Below are positions 1 through 7,189 of a stretch of 64,000 nucleotides of DNA, one piece after another. Made by a program: the position numbers and the translations under genes. The DNA is from Rubrobacter_F sp036519775 (lineage in GTDB: Bacteria > Actinomycetota > Rubrobacteria > Rubrobacterales > Rubrobacteraceae), in assembly GCA_036519775.1 (NCBI GenBank), contig DATDKT010000093.1, positions 1 through 64,000 of the forward strand, read 5' to 3'. Position 1 is the stretch's first letter, and each line of letters begins with the position of its first letter. The notes below the pieces were generated by a model. That model worked only from the letters and a program-made list of their open reading frames with translations, was not told the DNA's origin and ran no database searches.

Positions 1-2
1 TT

Positions 3-290
3 GCGACGCTCGTGTGCACGACGCTTTCGGCAGGTCTGTTATTGGCCCCTTCGGCTCATCACAGGCTCTTGTGGCGCCGGCACGCCAGGGAGCGCCGCCT
101 GCGAGTGGCGAACCGGTTCGCAATCACGGGCATGATACTGCGTGCGCTGGCCATGATGGGAACCGTGTTCGTGATCACCGACGTCTTGTTCGGCTCGATC
201 TCCGCCTCCGTGGTGGCCGTCCTAATAGCCGCCTTCTTCCTCTACGTGTGGTTCGTAGTCCCGATCTGGTATCGCCTGAACGGGGAGTAG
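3..290 (+). CDS. DUF6328-like membrane protein, C-terminal part (5' end outside window)
   Basis: The frame is open from the first bases of the window to a TAG at 288-290, so the gene begins upstream. The visible ~95 residues contain a basic segment (HRLLWRRHARERRLR) followed by an ANRFAI stretch and two hydrophobic helices. This matches my recollection of the C-terminal half of the DUF6328 family of small actinobacterial membrane proteins, whose function is unknown. A GTG at 12 is only an internal candidate start. No neighbour shares its strand until 2377, so it appears to end its transcription unit, and a strong terminator lies about 200 bases downstream. Confidence 0.6.
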   Translation, partial: ATLVCTTLSAGLLLAPSAHHRLLWRRHARERRLRVANRFAITGMILRALAMMGTVFVITDVLFGSISASVVAVLIAAFFLYVWFVVPIWYRLNGE

Positions 291-586
291 CCCTCCGGGA
301 GACCCTCTGAGTAAGCAACGACTCCGGGGAGCGGCTAGACGCAGACCAGGGACGGAAATGGCCCGAAAGGTGCATAGCGGCTGATTGCTAGAGGTGGTAC
401 TATCTTGGACGACACTGCACCACGGGTAGGAGGAAAGGGTCCGATGGATTAGGATTCCTATAACCCACCACACGTTAGGTGTTGTGGACCGGGCCGGTGG
501 CCGCTCAGATGGGGGCGGCAGAACATACCGGCCCGGATTTTTGTTTTTTTAGTTCCCAGCTTTGGCTGAGAGCTGATAGCTGAGTG
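291..586. other. Intergenic region, no protein gene; possible long 3' UTR or small RNA
   Basis: About 300 bases without a credible ORF lie between the DUF6328-like gene (+) and the end of ilvD (-). The tract contains several short hairpins (for example CCACA/TGTGG near 471-490) and ends in a strong plus-strand terminator. I compared it by eye with tmRNA, RNase P RNA, SRP RNA and T-box leaders and found no convincing match. It may be the 3' UTR of the first gene or an unrecognised RNA. Confidence 0.4.
489..550 (+). terminator. Rho-independent terminator
   Basis: CCGGGCCGGT at 489-498 pairs perfectly with ACCGGCCCGG at 527-536. Inside the loop a second stem forms (GCCGC 500-504 with GCGGC 515-519). 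The 3' side runs directly into TTTTT-G-TTTTTTT at 538-550. Orientation is plus strand only; no T tract follows on the ilvD side. Confidence 0.8.
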
Positions 587-588
587 CT
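564..588. repeat. Short dispersed repeat built of GCTGA units
   Basis: The run GGCTGAGAGCTGATAGCTGA consists of near-tandem GCTGAKA units and abuts the ilvD stop codon. A related copy lies at 26641-26664. Similar AGCTGATAGCTGA-type elements are scattered in the intergenic DNA of many bacteria; their role is unknown. Confidence 0.5.
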
Positions 589-2320
589 AATAACCCGAAG
601 GGCGAGTAATCGCGCCTTCGGAGGCGGAGGAGACGAGCGCGGCGTACTTGGCGAAGACACCAGTTTCGTAGCGGGGTTGGGGGTCCTTCCAGTCTCTCAG
701 GCGGTCTTCTATCTCCTCGTCCGGGAGCGCAACCGAGAGGATGCGATTCTCTATGTCGAAGGTGACGGTGTCGCCTTCCTTTAGCGCCGCGATAGGTCCC
801 CGGTGCGCCGCTTCGGGGGCGACGTGGCCGGCCATGAGGCCGCGGGTAGCGCCGGAGAAGCGGCCGTCGGTAAGGAGGGCGACAGACTCGCCGAGGCCCT
901 GACCGACGATAGCCGCGGTGACGCCGAGCATCTCGCGCATGCCGGGGCCACCTTTGGGACCTTCGTACCGGATTACCACGACGTCGCCCTCGACTATCTG
1001 GCCGCTCTGGGCGGCCTCCATCGCCTCTTCCTCGGACTCGAAGACGCGGGCAGGGCCTTCGTGACGCAGCCGGGTGTAGCCCGCCACCTTGACGACGCAG
1101 CCCTCGGGGGCGAGGTTGCCCTTGAGTATCACGAGCCCACCGGTTTCCCTCAAAGGGCTCTTAACGGAGACGATCACGTCCTGCCCCGGCGCCTCTTCGG
1201 CCTCCTCGACCTCCTGGGCTATCGTGCGGCCGGTGGGGGTGAGCTGGGAGCCATCTACAAGGCCGCTCTCGACTAGGCATTTGCCGAGGAACCGAGTGCC
1301 GCCGGCGCGGTCCAGGTCCACGGCGGTGTAGCGGCCACCGGGCTTGAGGTCGGCGATTATAGGGGTACGGTCGCTCACCCGGTCGAAATCGTCTATGTCG
1401 AGCGGTACGCTCGCTTCACGGGCGATGGCCAGGAGGTGCAGGACCAGGTTCGTAGAGCCGCCCGTCGCCGCCCCAGACGCGATAGCGTTCTCGAACGCTT
1501 CGCGCGTCAGGATATCCTGTGGCGTCAGGCCTCGGTGCAGCAGGTCCATCGCCAGCCTCCCGGCCTCGACGCAGACCTCGTCCTTGCGCGGGTCGTTTGC
1601 GGGGGGGCTCGCGGAGCCCATCGGCGAGAGGCCCAGGAACTCCAGGACCATCGCCATTGTGTTGGCGGTAAACTGCCCACCGCAGGCCCCGGCGCCGGGG
1701 CACGCGTGATCTTCTATCTCTCTCAGGTCCTCGTCGCTCATGTGCCCGGCGGCGTTGGCGCCAACGGCCTCGAAGACCTCCTGAATAGTCACGTCGCGGC
1801 CCTTGAAGCGTCCCGGGGCGATGGAGCCGCCGTAGACGAGGCAGCCCGGCACGCCGAGCCTCACGAGGGCCATCGCGGCGCCAGGCAGCGTCTTGTCGCA
1901 ACCGACGATGGAGACCACGGCGTCGAAGAAGTGGCCGCGTCCGACGAGCTCGATGGAGTCGGCGATCACCTCGCGACTCACCAGGCTCGCCTTCATCCCC
2001 TCGGTGCCCATCGTGATGCCGTCCGAAATGGCGATGGTGTTCAGCTCCATCGGGGTGCCTCCGGCGGCCCGGACCCCCTCCTTCACGCGCTCGGCGAGGC
2101 GACGCTGGTTATAGTTGCAGGGCATCGTCTCGATCCAACTGTGCGCCACCCCTATTATCGGCTTGCTCAGGTCTTCTTCGGAGTAGCCCATCCCTTTGAG
2201 AAAGGATCGGGCTGGGGCGCGATCACGGCCTTCGAGGATGGAACGGCTCTTATGACGGGCGTCGGTGATCTCCACAGTCTCTCCTTCTATCAGTTTGAGG
2301 AACTTCTCTGATCGGAGCAT
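587..2320 (-). CDS. ilvD: Dihydroxy-acid dehydratase
   Basis: Catalyses the third step of valine, leucine and isoleucine synthesis, dehydrating dihydroxy acids to 2-oxo acids in the cytoplasm with an iron-sulfur cluster. At 577 aa it is full length for the IlvD/Edd family. The three expected cluster cysteines are visible: Cys68 in MPCN, Cys141 in GCDKTLPG and Cys213 in GACGGQFTANTM. ATGGSTN and TDGRFSG family motifs follow. The called ATG (2320) gives an unusual ~25-residue N-terminal extension. A GTG at 2275 with GGAGAG just upstream is an alternative start. It stands alone, divergent from the EamA gene, with an inverted repeat in the shared promoter region. Confidence 0.97.
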   Translation of the reverse strand: MLRSEKFLKLIEGETVEITDARHKSRSILEGRDRAPARSFLKGMGYSEEDLSKPIIGVAHSWIETMPCNYNQRRLAERVKEGVRAAGGTPMELNTIAISDGITMGTEGMKASLVSREVIADSIELVGRGHFFDAVVSIVGCDKTLPGAAMALVRLGVPGCLVYGGSIAPGRFKGRDVTIQEVFEAVGANAAGHMSDEDLREIEDHACPGAGACGGQFTANTMAMVLEFLGLSPMGSASPPANDPRKDEVCVEAGRLAMDLLHRGLTPQDILTREAFENAIASGAATGGSTNLVLHLLAIAREASVPLDIDDFDRVSDRTPIIADLKPGGRYTAVDLDRAGGTRFLGKCLVESGLVDGSQLTPTGRTIAQEVEEAEEAPGQDVIVSVKSPLRETGGLVILKGNLAPEGCVVKVAGYTRLRHEGPARVFESEEEAMEAAQSGQIVEGDVVVIRYEGPKGGPGMREMLGVTAAIVGQGLGESVALLTDGRFSGATRGLMAGHVAPEAAHRGPIAALKEGDTVTFDIENRILSVALPDEEIEDRLRDWKDPQPRYETGVFAKYAALVSSASEGAITRPSGY

Positions 2321-2324
2321 AACA

Positions 2325-2340
2325 CCGTTCGAACGAACGG
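2325..2340. promoter_or_regulatory. Inverted repeat, possible operator between ilvD and eamA
   Basis: CCGTTC-GAAC-GAACGG has perfect 6-base arms and sits five bases upstream of the ilvD ATG, inside the divergent promoter region. A regulator-binding role is only inferred from position. Confidence 0.3.
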
Positions 2341-2364
2341 GCGCTCTATTTTTTGGCTGTACTT

Positions 2365-2370
2365 TAGAAT
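2365..2370 (+). promoter_or_regulatory. -10 box (TAGAAT) of a leaderless transcript
   Basis: TAGAAT is followed by exactly six bases and then the GTG start at 2377. A transcript starting at the usual distance from a -10 box would begin at the start codon. No Shine-Dalgarno sequence or clear -35 box is present. Confidence 0.55.
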
Positions 2371-2376
2371 GGTCGC

Positions 2377-3258
2377 GTGAAGCCTCTCTCCGACGCCCGC
2401 GTCGTTCTGGCCCTCGGGGCGACTGGTTTTTTCTGGGCCTCGGCCTACGCCGGCATCAGGGACGCCTTGGAGGTGTTCGGGCCGGGAGAGGTGGCGCTCG
2501 CGCGCCTGCTCGTGGCCGCCGTGGTGCTAGCACTGTACGCGGTCGCGACCGGGATGCGGCTGCCGGAGGCGAGGGATCTGCCGGTGGTCTTCCTGGCAGG
2601 GTTTCTAGCGTTCGCCGTCTACCACGTGGCGTTGAATTATGGGGAGATCACAGTCAGCGCCGGGGCGGCGGGGGTGTTGATAGCCACCGCTCCCGTCTTC
2701 ACCGCGTTGTTGGCGACCGCCTTTTTAGGGGAGAGGCTAAGGTCGTTGGGTTGGGCCGGTATGGCGGTGAGCTTTGTGGGGGCGGCCCTGATTTCCCTGG
2801 ACGAAGGAGGAGGATTCGCCCTGGACCCGGGGGCGTTCCTGATCCTGCTCTCCGCCGTCTGCGTGAGCGTGTACTTCGTCTTTCAGAAGCCGTACCTGGC
2901 GAAGTACGGAGCGCTGCCCTTTACGACCTACGCGATCTGGTCAGGCACGCTCTTTACGCTCCCCTACCTGCCTGGGCTCTTTTCGCAGAGCCTGACGGCC
3001 CCCGCCGGGACGACCCTCGTTCTGGTCTATCTCGGCCTCTTTCCGACGGCCCTCGGGTACGTTACCTACGCCTACGCCATGTCGCGCATGGACGCCTCGG
3101 CCGCCGTCAGCTTCCTCTACCTGATCCCGGTCCTGGCGTACCTGATCGGATGGGCCTGGCTCGGCGAGGTCCCCATGCCCCTCTCCGTCCTCGGTGGCCT
3201 CCTGGCCCTCGCGGGCGTCGTGCTCGTGAACCGGCGGGGGCGCAAGAGCGACCGGTAG
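2377..3258 (+). CDS. EamA/DMT-family transporter
   Basis: A 293-residue, very hydrophobic protein with the length and two-fold repeat of the drug/metabolite transporter superfamily: two EamA domains (about residues 5-135 and 145-285) and some ten membrane helices. It is typical of exporters of amino acids or other small metabolites, but the substrate cannot be read from sequence. The start GTG lies six bases after a TAGAAT box and so is probably leaderless. The divergent neighbour is ilvD; a link to branched-chain amino acid export is possible but unsupported. Confidence 0.88.
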   Translation: MKPLSDARVVLALGATGFFWASAYAGIRDALEVFGPGEVALARLLVAAVVLALYAVATGMRLPEARDLPVVFLAGFLAFAVYHVALNYGEITVSAGAAGVLIATAPVFTALLATAFLGERLRSLGWAGMAVSFVGAALISLDEGGGFALDPGAFLILLSAVCVSVYFVFQKPYLAKYGALPFTTYAIWSGTLFTLPYLPGLFSQSLTAPAGTTLVLVYLGLFPTALGYVTYAYAMSRMDASAAVSFLYLIPVLAYLIGWAWLGEVPMPLSVLGGLLALAGVVLVNRRGRKSDR

Positions 3259-3297
3259 TAAAATCCCGGACGAACGAAGAGAGGAGGGTCAGGAACG

Positions 3298-3807
3298 ATG
3301 GATGAGCCTAGCACTCAGCCCCTAATACACCCTGAAACCCGTATCGGACACGTCCACCTGAAGGTAGCCGACATCGAGCGTGCTTTGGGCTTCTACCGCG
3401 ACCTGTTGGGGTTTGAGGTAACCCAGTGGTATGGCGAGGACGCCGTCTTCCTCTCCGCCGGAGGCTACCATCACCACATCGGCCTCAATACCTGGGCCGG
3501 CCGCGGTGTTCCGCCCGCTCCCCAGAGGGCGGCGGGCCTCTTTCACCTCGCCATACTTTACCCCGAGCGGCGCGAGCTGGCAAAGGCGCTCAGAGGCCTC
3601 ATCGACGCAGAATATCCCCTGGACGGCGCCTCCGACCACGGCGTCTCTGAAGCCCTTTATCTCCGCGACCCGGACGACAACGGGGTAGAGCTGTACTGCG
3701 ACCGTCCACGCGAGGAGTGGCCCCACGACAGAGACGGGGGCCTGGCGATGGTGACGCGACCGCTGGACCTCGAGGGGCTTCTCGCGGAGCTGGAAGCGCC
3801 GGGCTAG
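3298..3807 (+). CDS. VOC-family (glyoxalase/extradiol dioxygenase fold) protein
   Basis: The 169 residues form two beta-alpha-beta-beta-beta modules typical of the vicinal-oxygen-chelate superfamily. Putative metal ligands are His18 (HVHLKV), His83 (FHLAIL) and Glu131 (GVELYCDRP), with DPDDNGVELY the usual C-terminal signature. It resembles CatE-type catechol 2,3-dioxygenase-like proteins, but the substrate is unknown. The ATG at 3298 is preceded by GAGAGGAGGGTCAGGAACG, which contains a strong ribosome site. It lies 40 bases after the EamA gene on the same strand and may be cotranscribed with it. Confidence 0.85.
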   Translation: MDEPSTQPLIHPETRIGHVHLKVADIERALGFYRDLLGFEVTQWYGEDAVFLSAGGYHHHIGLNTWAGRGVPPAPQRAAGLFHLAILYPERRELAKALRGLIDAEYPLDGASDHGVSEALYLRDPDDNGVELYCDRPREEWPHDRDGGLAMVTRPLDLEGLLAELEAPG

Positions 3808-3842
3808 GGGCGCGAGGCCAGCTCTTCGGCCGGCTCAGCTAG

Positions 3843-5693
3843 TCACTCGCAGGGCGCGTAGCGGCCCGGCCACAACGAGCGTACGAAGCACGCGAGGGGA
3901 GGTCCGCCGGTACCGGGCAGCTTCTGGCGTGTTTTCTGGGGCGTGCCCTGGCGCGCGGCTCCGGCCCCCTGGCCGACGGAGGCCGCCGGCTCATTGCTGC
4001 GCGGGTCCGTGGCGGCGAGGCGTTCCCCGGTCTCGGGATCTACGCCGGCTGCCTGGACGCGCGGGAGCTTGGCGTACTCGCCCTGGCGCTCTTTCCCGGA
4101 CTTTATCTCGTGCCCGCGGACGGCGAGCCCGGCCTGGGCCTGCGGCGTCACGCGCCCCTGCTCGATGGTCATCTTCGTGCCCGCAGGTTCGTCGATCCGC
4201 TCGGCGTCTATCGCCCGGGCCGGGTCGAGCCCGTAGTCGACGGTGTTCACGACGGCGAGGAGGGAGCCCATGATTATCTGCGCGCCGCCGGCCGCGCCGA
4301 CCACGAGGACGGGGATCCCATCCTCGACCACGATGGTCGGGCTGATAGAGGAGCGGGGACGCTTGCCGCCTTCGGGCTCGTTGGCGGAGCCGGGCTCGCC
4401 GAAGTCGGTGAGTTCGTTGTTGAGGAGGATACCCGTACCGGGAGGGACTACGGCGCTGCCGAAGGTCTGCTCGATGGTGCAGGTGAGCGCCACGGCGTTG
4501 CCGGCGGCGTCGATGACGGAGAGATGCGTGGTGCTGCCCCCGGAGTCCTCGCCCGAGCCGGAGGAGGTCTCCGCCTCTCCGAGGTCGCCCGGCCTGTAGG
4601 AGCCGGCCTTCTCGGGGTTTATCTCGGCCCTCCGGCTCTCGGCGTATGCTTCGTCGGTTAGCTCCTCGGTCGGCACGTCTTCAAAGTCGGGGTCGGCGAC
4701 GCGCTCGTCTCGGTCGGCGAAGGCGAGTTTCTGGGCCTCGGCCAGGAGGTGTAGGGCCTCCGCCGAGGACTGGCCCTCGGCGGCCAAATCGAAGTCTTCG
4801 AGGATGTTTAGCATCTCTATTACGGCGATGCCGCCGGAGGTCGGAGGGGGCATCGCCAGGATCTCGCGTCCCCGGTAGTCGCCGACGAGCGGCTCGCGCC
4901 ACACGGCCCGGTAGCCGGCGAGATCTTCCCCGGTCATGAGCCCTTCGTCCCCTTGAAGATCGCCCGCGTTCTGCATGTCCTCGGCTATGCGGTCCGCTAT
5001 CTCGCCGTTGTAGAAGGCGTCCGGCCCCTCCCTGGCGATGAGATCCAGGGTTTCGGCGAGCTCGGGTTGTACGAGGGTCGAGCCCGGTGGGTAGGGCTCC
5101 TCGCCGCTTACGAGGAACTGCTCCCTGGTCTCCGGAAAGAGCTTCAGGCGCGAGACGTGGTTGCCCATCTCCTCCGAGAGGGATTCGGGCACCTCGAACC
5201 CCTCGCGAGCGAGTTGTTCGGCGGGGGCGATAGCGTCGGCCAGGCTTATGGTACCGTAGCTCTCGAGCGCGGCCTGCATCCCCGCCACGGTCCCCGGGAC
5301 GCCGACGGTGGTGTGCCCGGTGAAGATCTTGTGCAGGCCCTGCCCGCCGAAGGTCTCGGGTGTGATAGCGGCGGGGGCCGTCTCTCGGAAGTCTAGCGCT
5401 GCGGTCTCGCCGCTCGCGTCGCGGTAGACCAGGAAGCCGCCCCCGCCGACGCCGCAGGACTGGGGGCGGGTGATGCCGAGGGCAAAGGCCGTCGTGACCG
5501 CCGCGTCCATCGCGTTGCCGCCCGCGTCGAGCACCTGGAGACCGGCTTCGGAGGCGGCGGTGGATTCGGAGGAGATCACACCACCGCCGCTCCTGACGAC
5601 CTCCTCGTACCGCGAACCCTCGACCGCCGACGCGCCGCCCGCGATCACGAGCATCACCAGCACCGTCGTCGCGGCGGCAAGAACTCGCCTCAT
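3843..5693 (-). CDS. ggt: Gamma-glutamyltransferase, secreted, with damaged LPxTG-like tail
   Basis: Splits gamma-glutamyl bonds (glutathione and related peptides) outside the membrane. Residues 1-23 form a Sec signal peptide ending ASA. The autoprocessing/nucleophile threonine is Thr388 in STTHLSV. RETAP, GVGGGGF and PTSGGIAVIEML are further family motifs, and SSISPT and GAAGGAQII lie in the small subunit. The core matches the usual ~580 aa. The C terminus carries LPGTG (592-596), but the expected hydrophobic anchor is replaced by an odd short tail ending in Cys-Glu. Adding one base near 3893 would give PPLAVLRTLVVAGPLRALR and a stop at 3835, closer to a sortase tail. GGGGAGGAT upstream supports the ATG at 5693. 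Confidence 0.93.
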   Translation of the reverse strand: MRRVLAAATTVLVMLVIAGGASAVEGSRYEEVVRSGGGVISSESTAASEAGLQVLDAGGNAMDAAVTTAFALGITRPQSCGVGGGGFLVYRDASGETAALDFRETAPAAITPETFGGQGLHKIFTGHTTVGVPGTVAGMQAALESYGTISLADAIAPAEQLAREGFEVPESLSEEMGNHVSRLKLFPETREQFLVSGEEPYPPGSTLVQPELAETLDLIAREGPDAFYNGEIADRIAEDMQNAGDLQGDEGLMTGEDLAGYRAVWREPLVGDYRGREILAMPPPTSGGIAVIEMLNILEDFDLAAEGQSSAEALHLLAEAQKLAFADRDERVADPDFEDVPTEELTDEAYAESRRAEINPEKAGSYRPGDLGEAETSSGSGEDSGGSTTHLSVIDAAGNAVALTCTIEQTFGSAVVPPGTGILLNNELTDFGEPGSANEPEGGKRPRSSISPTIVVEDGIPVLVVGAAGGAQIIMGSLLAVVNTVDYGLDPARAIDAERIDEPAGTKMTIEQGRVTPQAQAGLAVRGHEIKSGKERQGEYAKLPRVQAAGVDPETGERLAATDPRSNEPAASVGQGAGAARQGTPQKTRQKLPGTGGPPLACFVRSLWPGRYAPCE

Positions 5694-5905
5694 ATTCTGA
5701 TCCTCCCCGGCTCGGTGGCCCCCTTCGCCCGACCGCGCGGGCGTTCCCCTGGAGCGAATATTACCCCTGCCGCGTTCTTCGGGGCAACAGGAGAGGGGCC
5801 CGGCTTGTAAGGAGGGGGGAATCGTGCCGGCCCGGTAACGCTACTACTTTGCCCCTACAACAAAAGCTAAAAACACGGGAAAGCTCTGGGTTCCGGCGCC
5901 GACCG

Positions 5906-5934
5906 TTGGTTATTATGCCGGACCGGCATAAAAT
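5906..5934 (+). promoter_or_regulatory. Promoter with perfect palindromic operator in the spacer
   Basis: TTGGTT (5906-5911), a 17-base spacer and TAAAAT (5929-5934) form a plausible promoter. Six bases later is the ATG of the DUF2905 gene, so the mRNA is predicted to be leaderless. The 19-mer TTATGCCGGACCGGCATAA at 5913-5931 fills the spacer and overlaps the -10 box. Its two 9-base arms are perfect around a central A. A repressor bound here would block RNA polymerase; this role is inferred. Confidence 0.6.
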
Positions 5935-5940
5935 AGTGGT

Positions 5941-6159
5941 ATGGGCCTGGAAGGAATCGGTAAGCTGCTCATCGGCGGGGCGGTCGTGCTGCTCGTGCTC
6001 GGCGGCATCTTCCTTTTGCTCGGGTGGTTCGGGCTCGACCGGCTGCCGGGCGACCTGATCTTCCGGCGGGGAAGCTTCACCGTCTACGCCCCGATAGGGT
6101 TGATGATCCTGCTCTCCGTTGTGGGCACGGTCCTGCTGAACATCTTTCTGCGGCGCTAG
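5941..6159 (+). CDS. DUF2905 family small membrane protein
   Basis: A 72-residue protein with two hydrophobic helices (about 8-30 and 49-69) separated by the segment RLPGDLIFRRGSF, the signature of DUF2905, a widespread small membrane family of unknown function. In many bacteria it lies near ruvB-queA-tgt, as here. The ATG follows the -10 box by six bases without a Shine-Dalgarno site, suggesting a leaderless mRNA. It heads the operon with queA ten bases downstream. Confidence 0.85.
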   Translation: MGLEGIGKLLIGGAVVLLVLGGIFLLLGWFGLDRLPGDLIFRRGSFTVYAPIGLMILLSVVGTVLLNIFLRR

Positions 6160-6169
6160 GCGCTGAAGC

Positions 6170-7189
6170 GTGCTGACCCGAGAACTCTACTACGAGCTAC
6201 CCGAAGAGCTTATCGCCCAAAGGTCCGCCGAGCCGCGTGACTCCTCGCGCCTCATGGTCGTGGATGTACGAGAGAGGAGCATCGCCCACCACGCTTTCCG
6301 CGACCTGCCCCATTTCTTGGGGCCGGGCGACACGGTCGTGGTGAACGAAACGAAGGTTTTGCCGGCCCGCGTGCTCGCACGCCGTCCCGGGGGGGGAGCG
6401 TCGGAGCTTCTGTTTCTGCGGAGCTTGAACGCAGATGGCGGGTACGGGGGCGATGTCTGGGAGGTCCTGGTCCGGCCGAGCCGGCGTCTAAGGGGCGGGA
6501 TGGTCCTCTCGGCAGGCGGCGACAAGCTTCGCATCGTGAAGCCTCTGGAGGAGGGGCGGTGGGTCGTCGCCGGGGAGAACGTACGCGGGATGTTGCGCAG
6601 GCGCGGCCACGCGCCGCTGCCGCCATACATAAAGGCGACGCCCGAGACCGAGAGGGAGTACCAGACGGTGTACGCTCGCGATGAGGGCTCCGCCGCCGCC
6701 CCAACCGCCGGGTTCCACTTCACTGAAAGGGTGCTGGGTGAGGTGGAGGAGGCGGGGGCAAGGGTCTCACGCGTCACCCTCCACGTAGGGGTCGGAACGT
6801 TCTCACCGGTGAGGACCGAAAGGCTCGAAGATCACCGGATGCATGCCGAATACTACCGCGTGCCCGCAGAGACGGTGAGGGCCCTCGAGGACACTAGGCG
6901 CGTGCTCGCGGTGGGTACCACCGTCGCCCGGACCCTGGAGAGCTGGGCGGCGACGGGGGCCTTAGAGGGAGAGTCTGAGCTGTTCATCTACCCGGGCTAC
7001 CGCTGGCAGGCGGTGGACACCCTTTTGACAAACTTTCACCTGCCACGCTCGACCCTGCTCGCGATGGTGATGAGCTTCGCTGGCAAGGAGCTGGTTCGGA
7101 GGGCATACGAGGCCGCGGTAAGGGAGCGCTACCGCTTCTTCTCCTTTGGGGACACGATGCTGCTCTTGAACGGCGGGAGGACGAGATAG
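6170..7189 (+). CDS. queA: S-adenosylmethionine:tRNA ribosyltransferase-isomerase
   Basis: Transfers and rearranges the ribosyl group of SAM onto preQ1-modified tRNA to make epoxyqueuosine at position 34. The 339-residue length is normal. Family motifs include the ELPEELIAQ start, TVVVNETKVLPARV, ATPTAGFHFT-like APTAGFHFTERV, LHVGVGTF and TNFHLPRSTLLAMVM. The start is GTG at 6170. It lies between the DUF2905 gene and tgt, the enzyme for the preceding step. The stop TAG at 7187-7189 overlaps the proposed AUA start of tgt. Confidence 0.96.
   Translation: MLTRELYYELPEELIAQRSAEPRDSSRLMVVDVRERSIAHHAFRDLPHFLGPGDTVVVNETKVLPARVLARRPGGGASELLFLRSLNADGGYGGDVWEVLVRPSRRLRGGMVLSAGGDKLRIVKPLEEGRWVVAGENVRGMLRRRGHAPLPPYIKATPETEREYQTVYARDEGSAAAPTAGFHFTERVLGEVEEAGARVSRVTLHVGVGTFSPVRTERLEDHRMHAEYYRVPAETVRALEDTRRVLAVGTTVARTLESWAATGALEGESELFIYPGYRWQAVDTLLTNFHLPRSTLLAMVMSFAGKELVRRAYEAAVRERYRFFSFGDTMLLLNGGRTR

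Noticed and set aside
385..405. AGAGGTGGTAC resembles the T-box core (AGGGTGGNACCGCG)
   Set aside because: The terminator stem downstream has no complementary antiterminator segment, there is no specifier stem, and no plus-strand amino acid gene follows.
420..470. GAGGAAAGGGTCC similar to the RNase P RNA core
   Set aside because: The partner P4 strand and the other conserved regions are missing, and the region is too short.
1436..2311. 291-codon plus-strand frame antisense to ilvD
   Set aside because: It is the mirror of a fully conserved ilvD; high GC creates long antisense frames, and it has no recognisable motif.
2265..3305. 346-codon frame overlapping the EamA gene
   Set aside because: Arg/Gly-rich shadow of the transporter in another frame, without a family signature.
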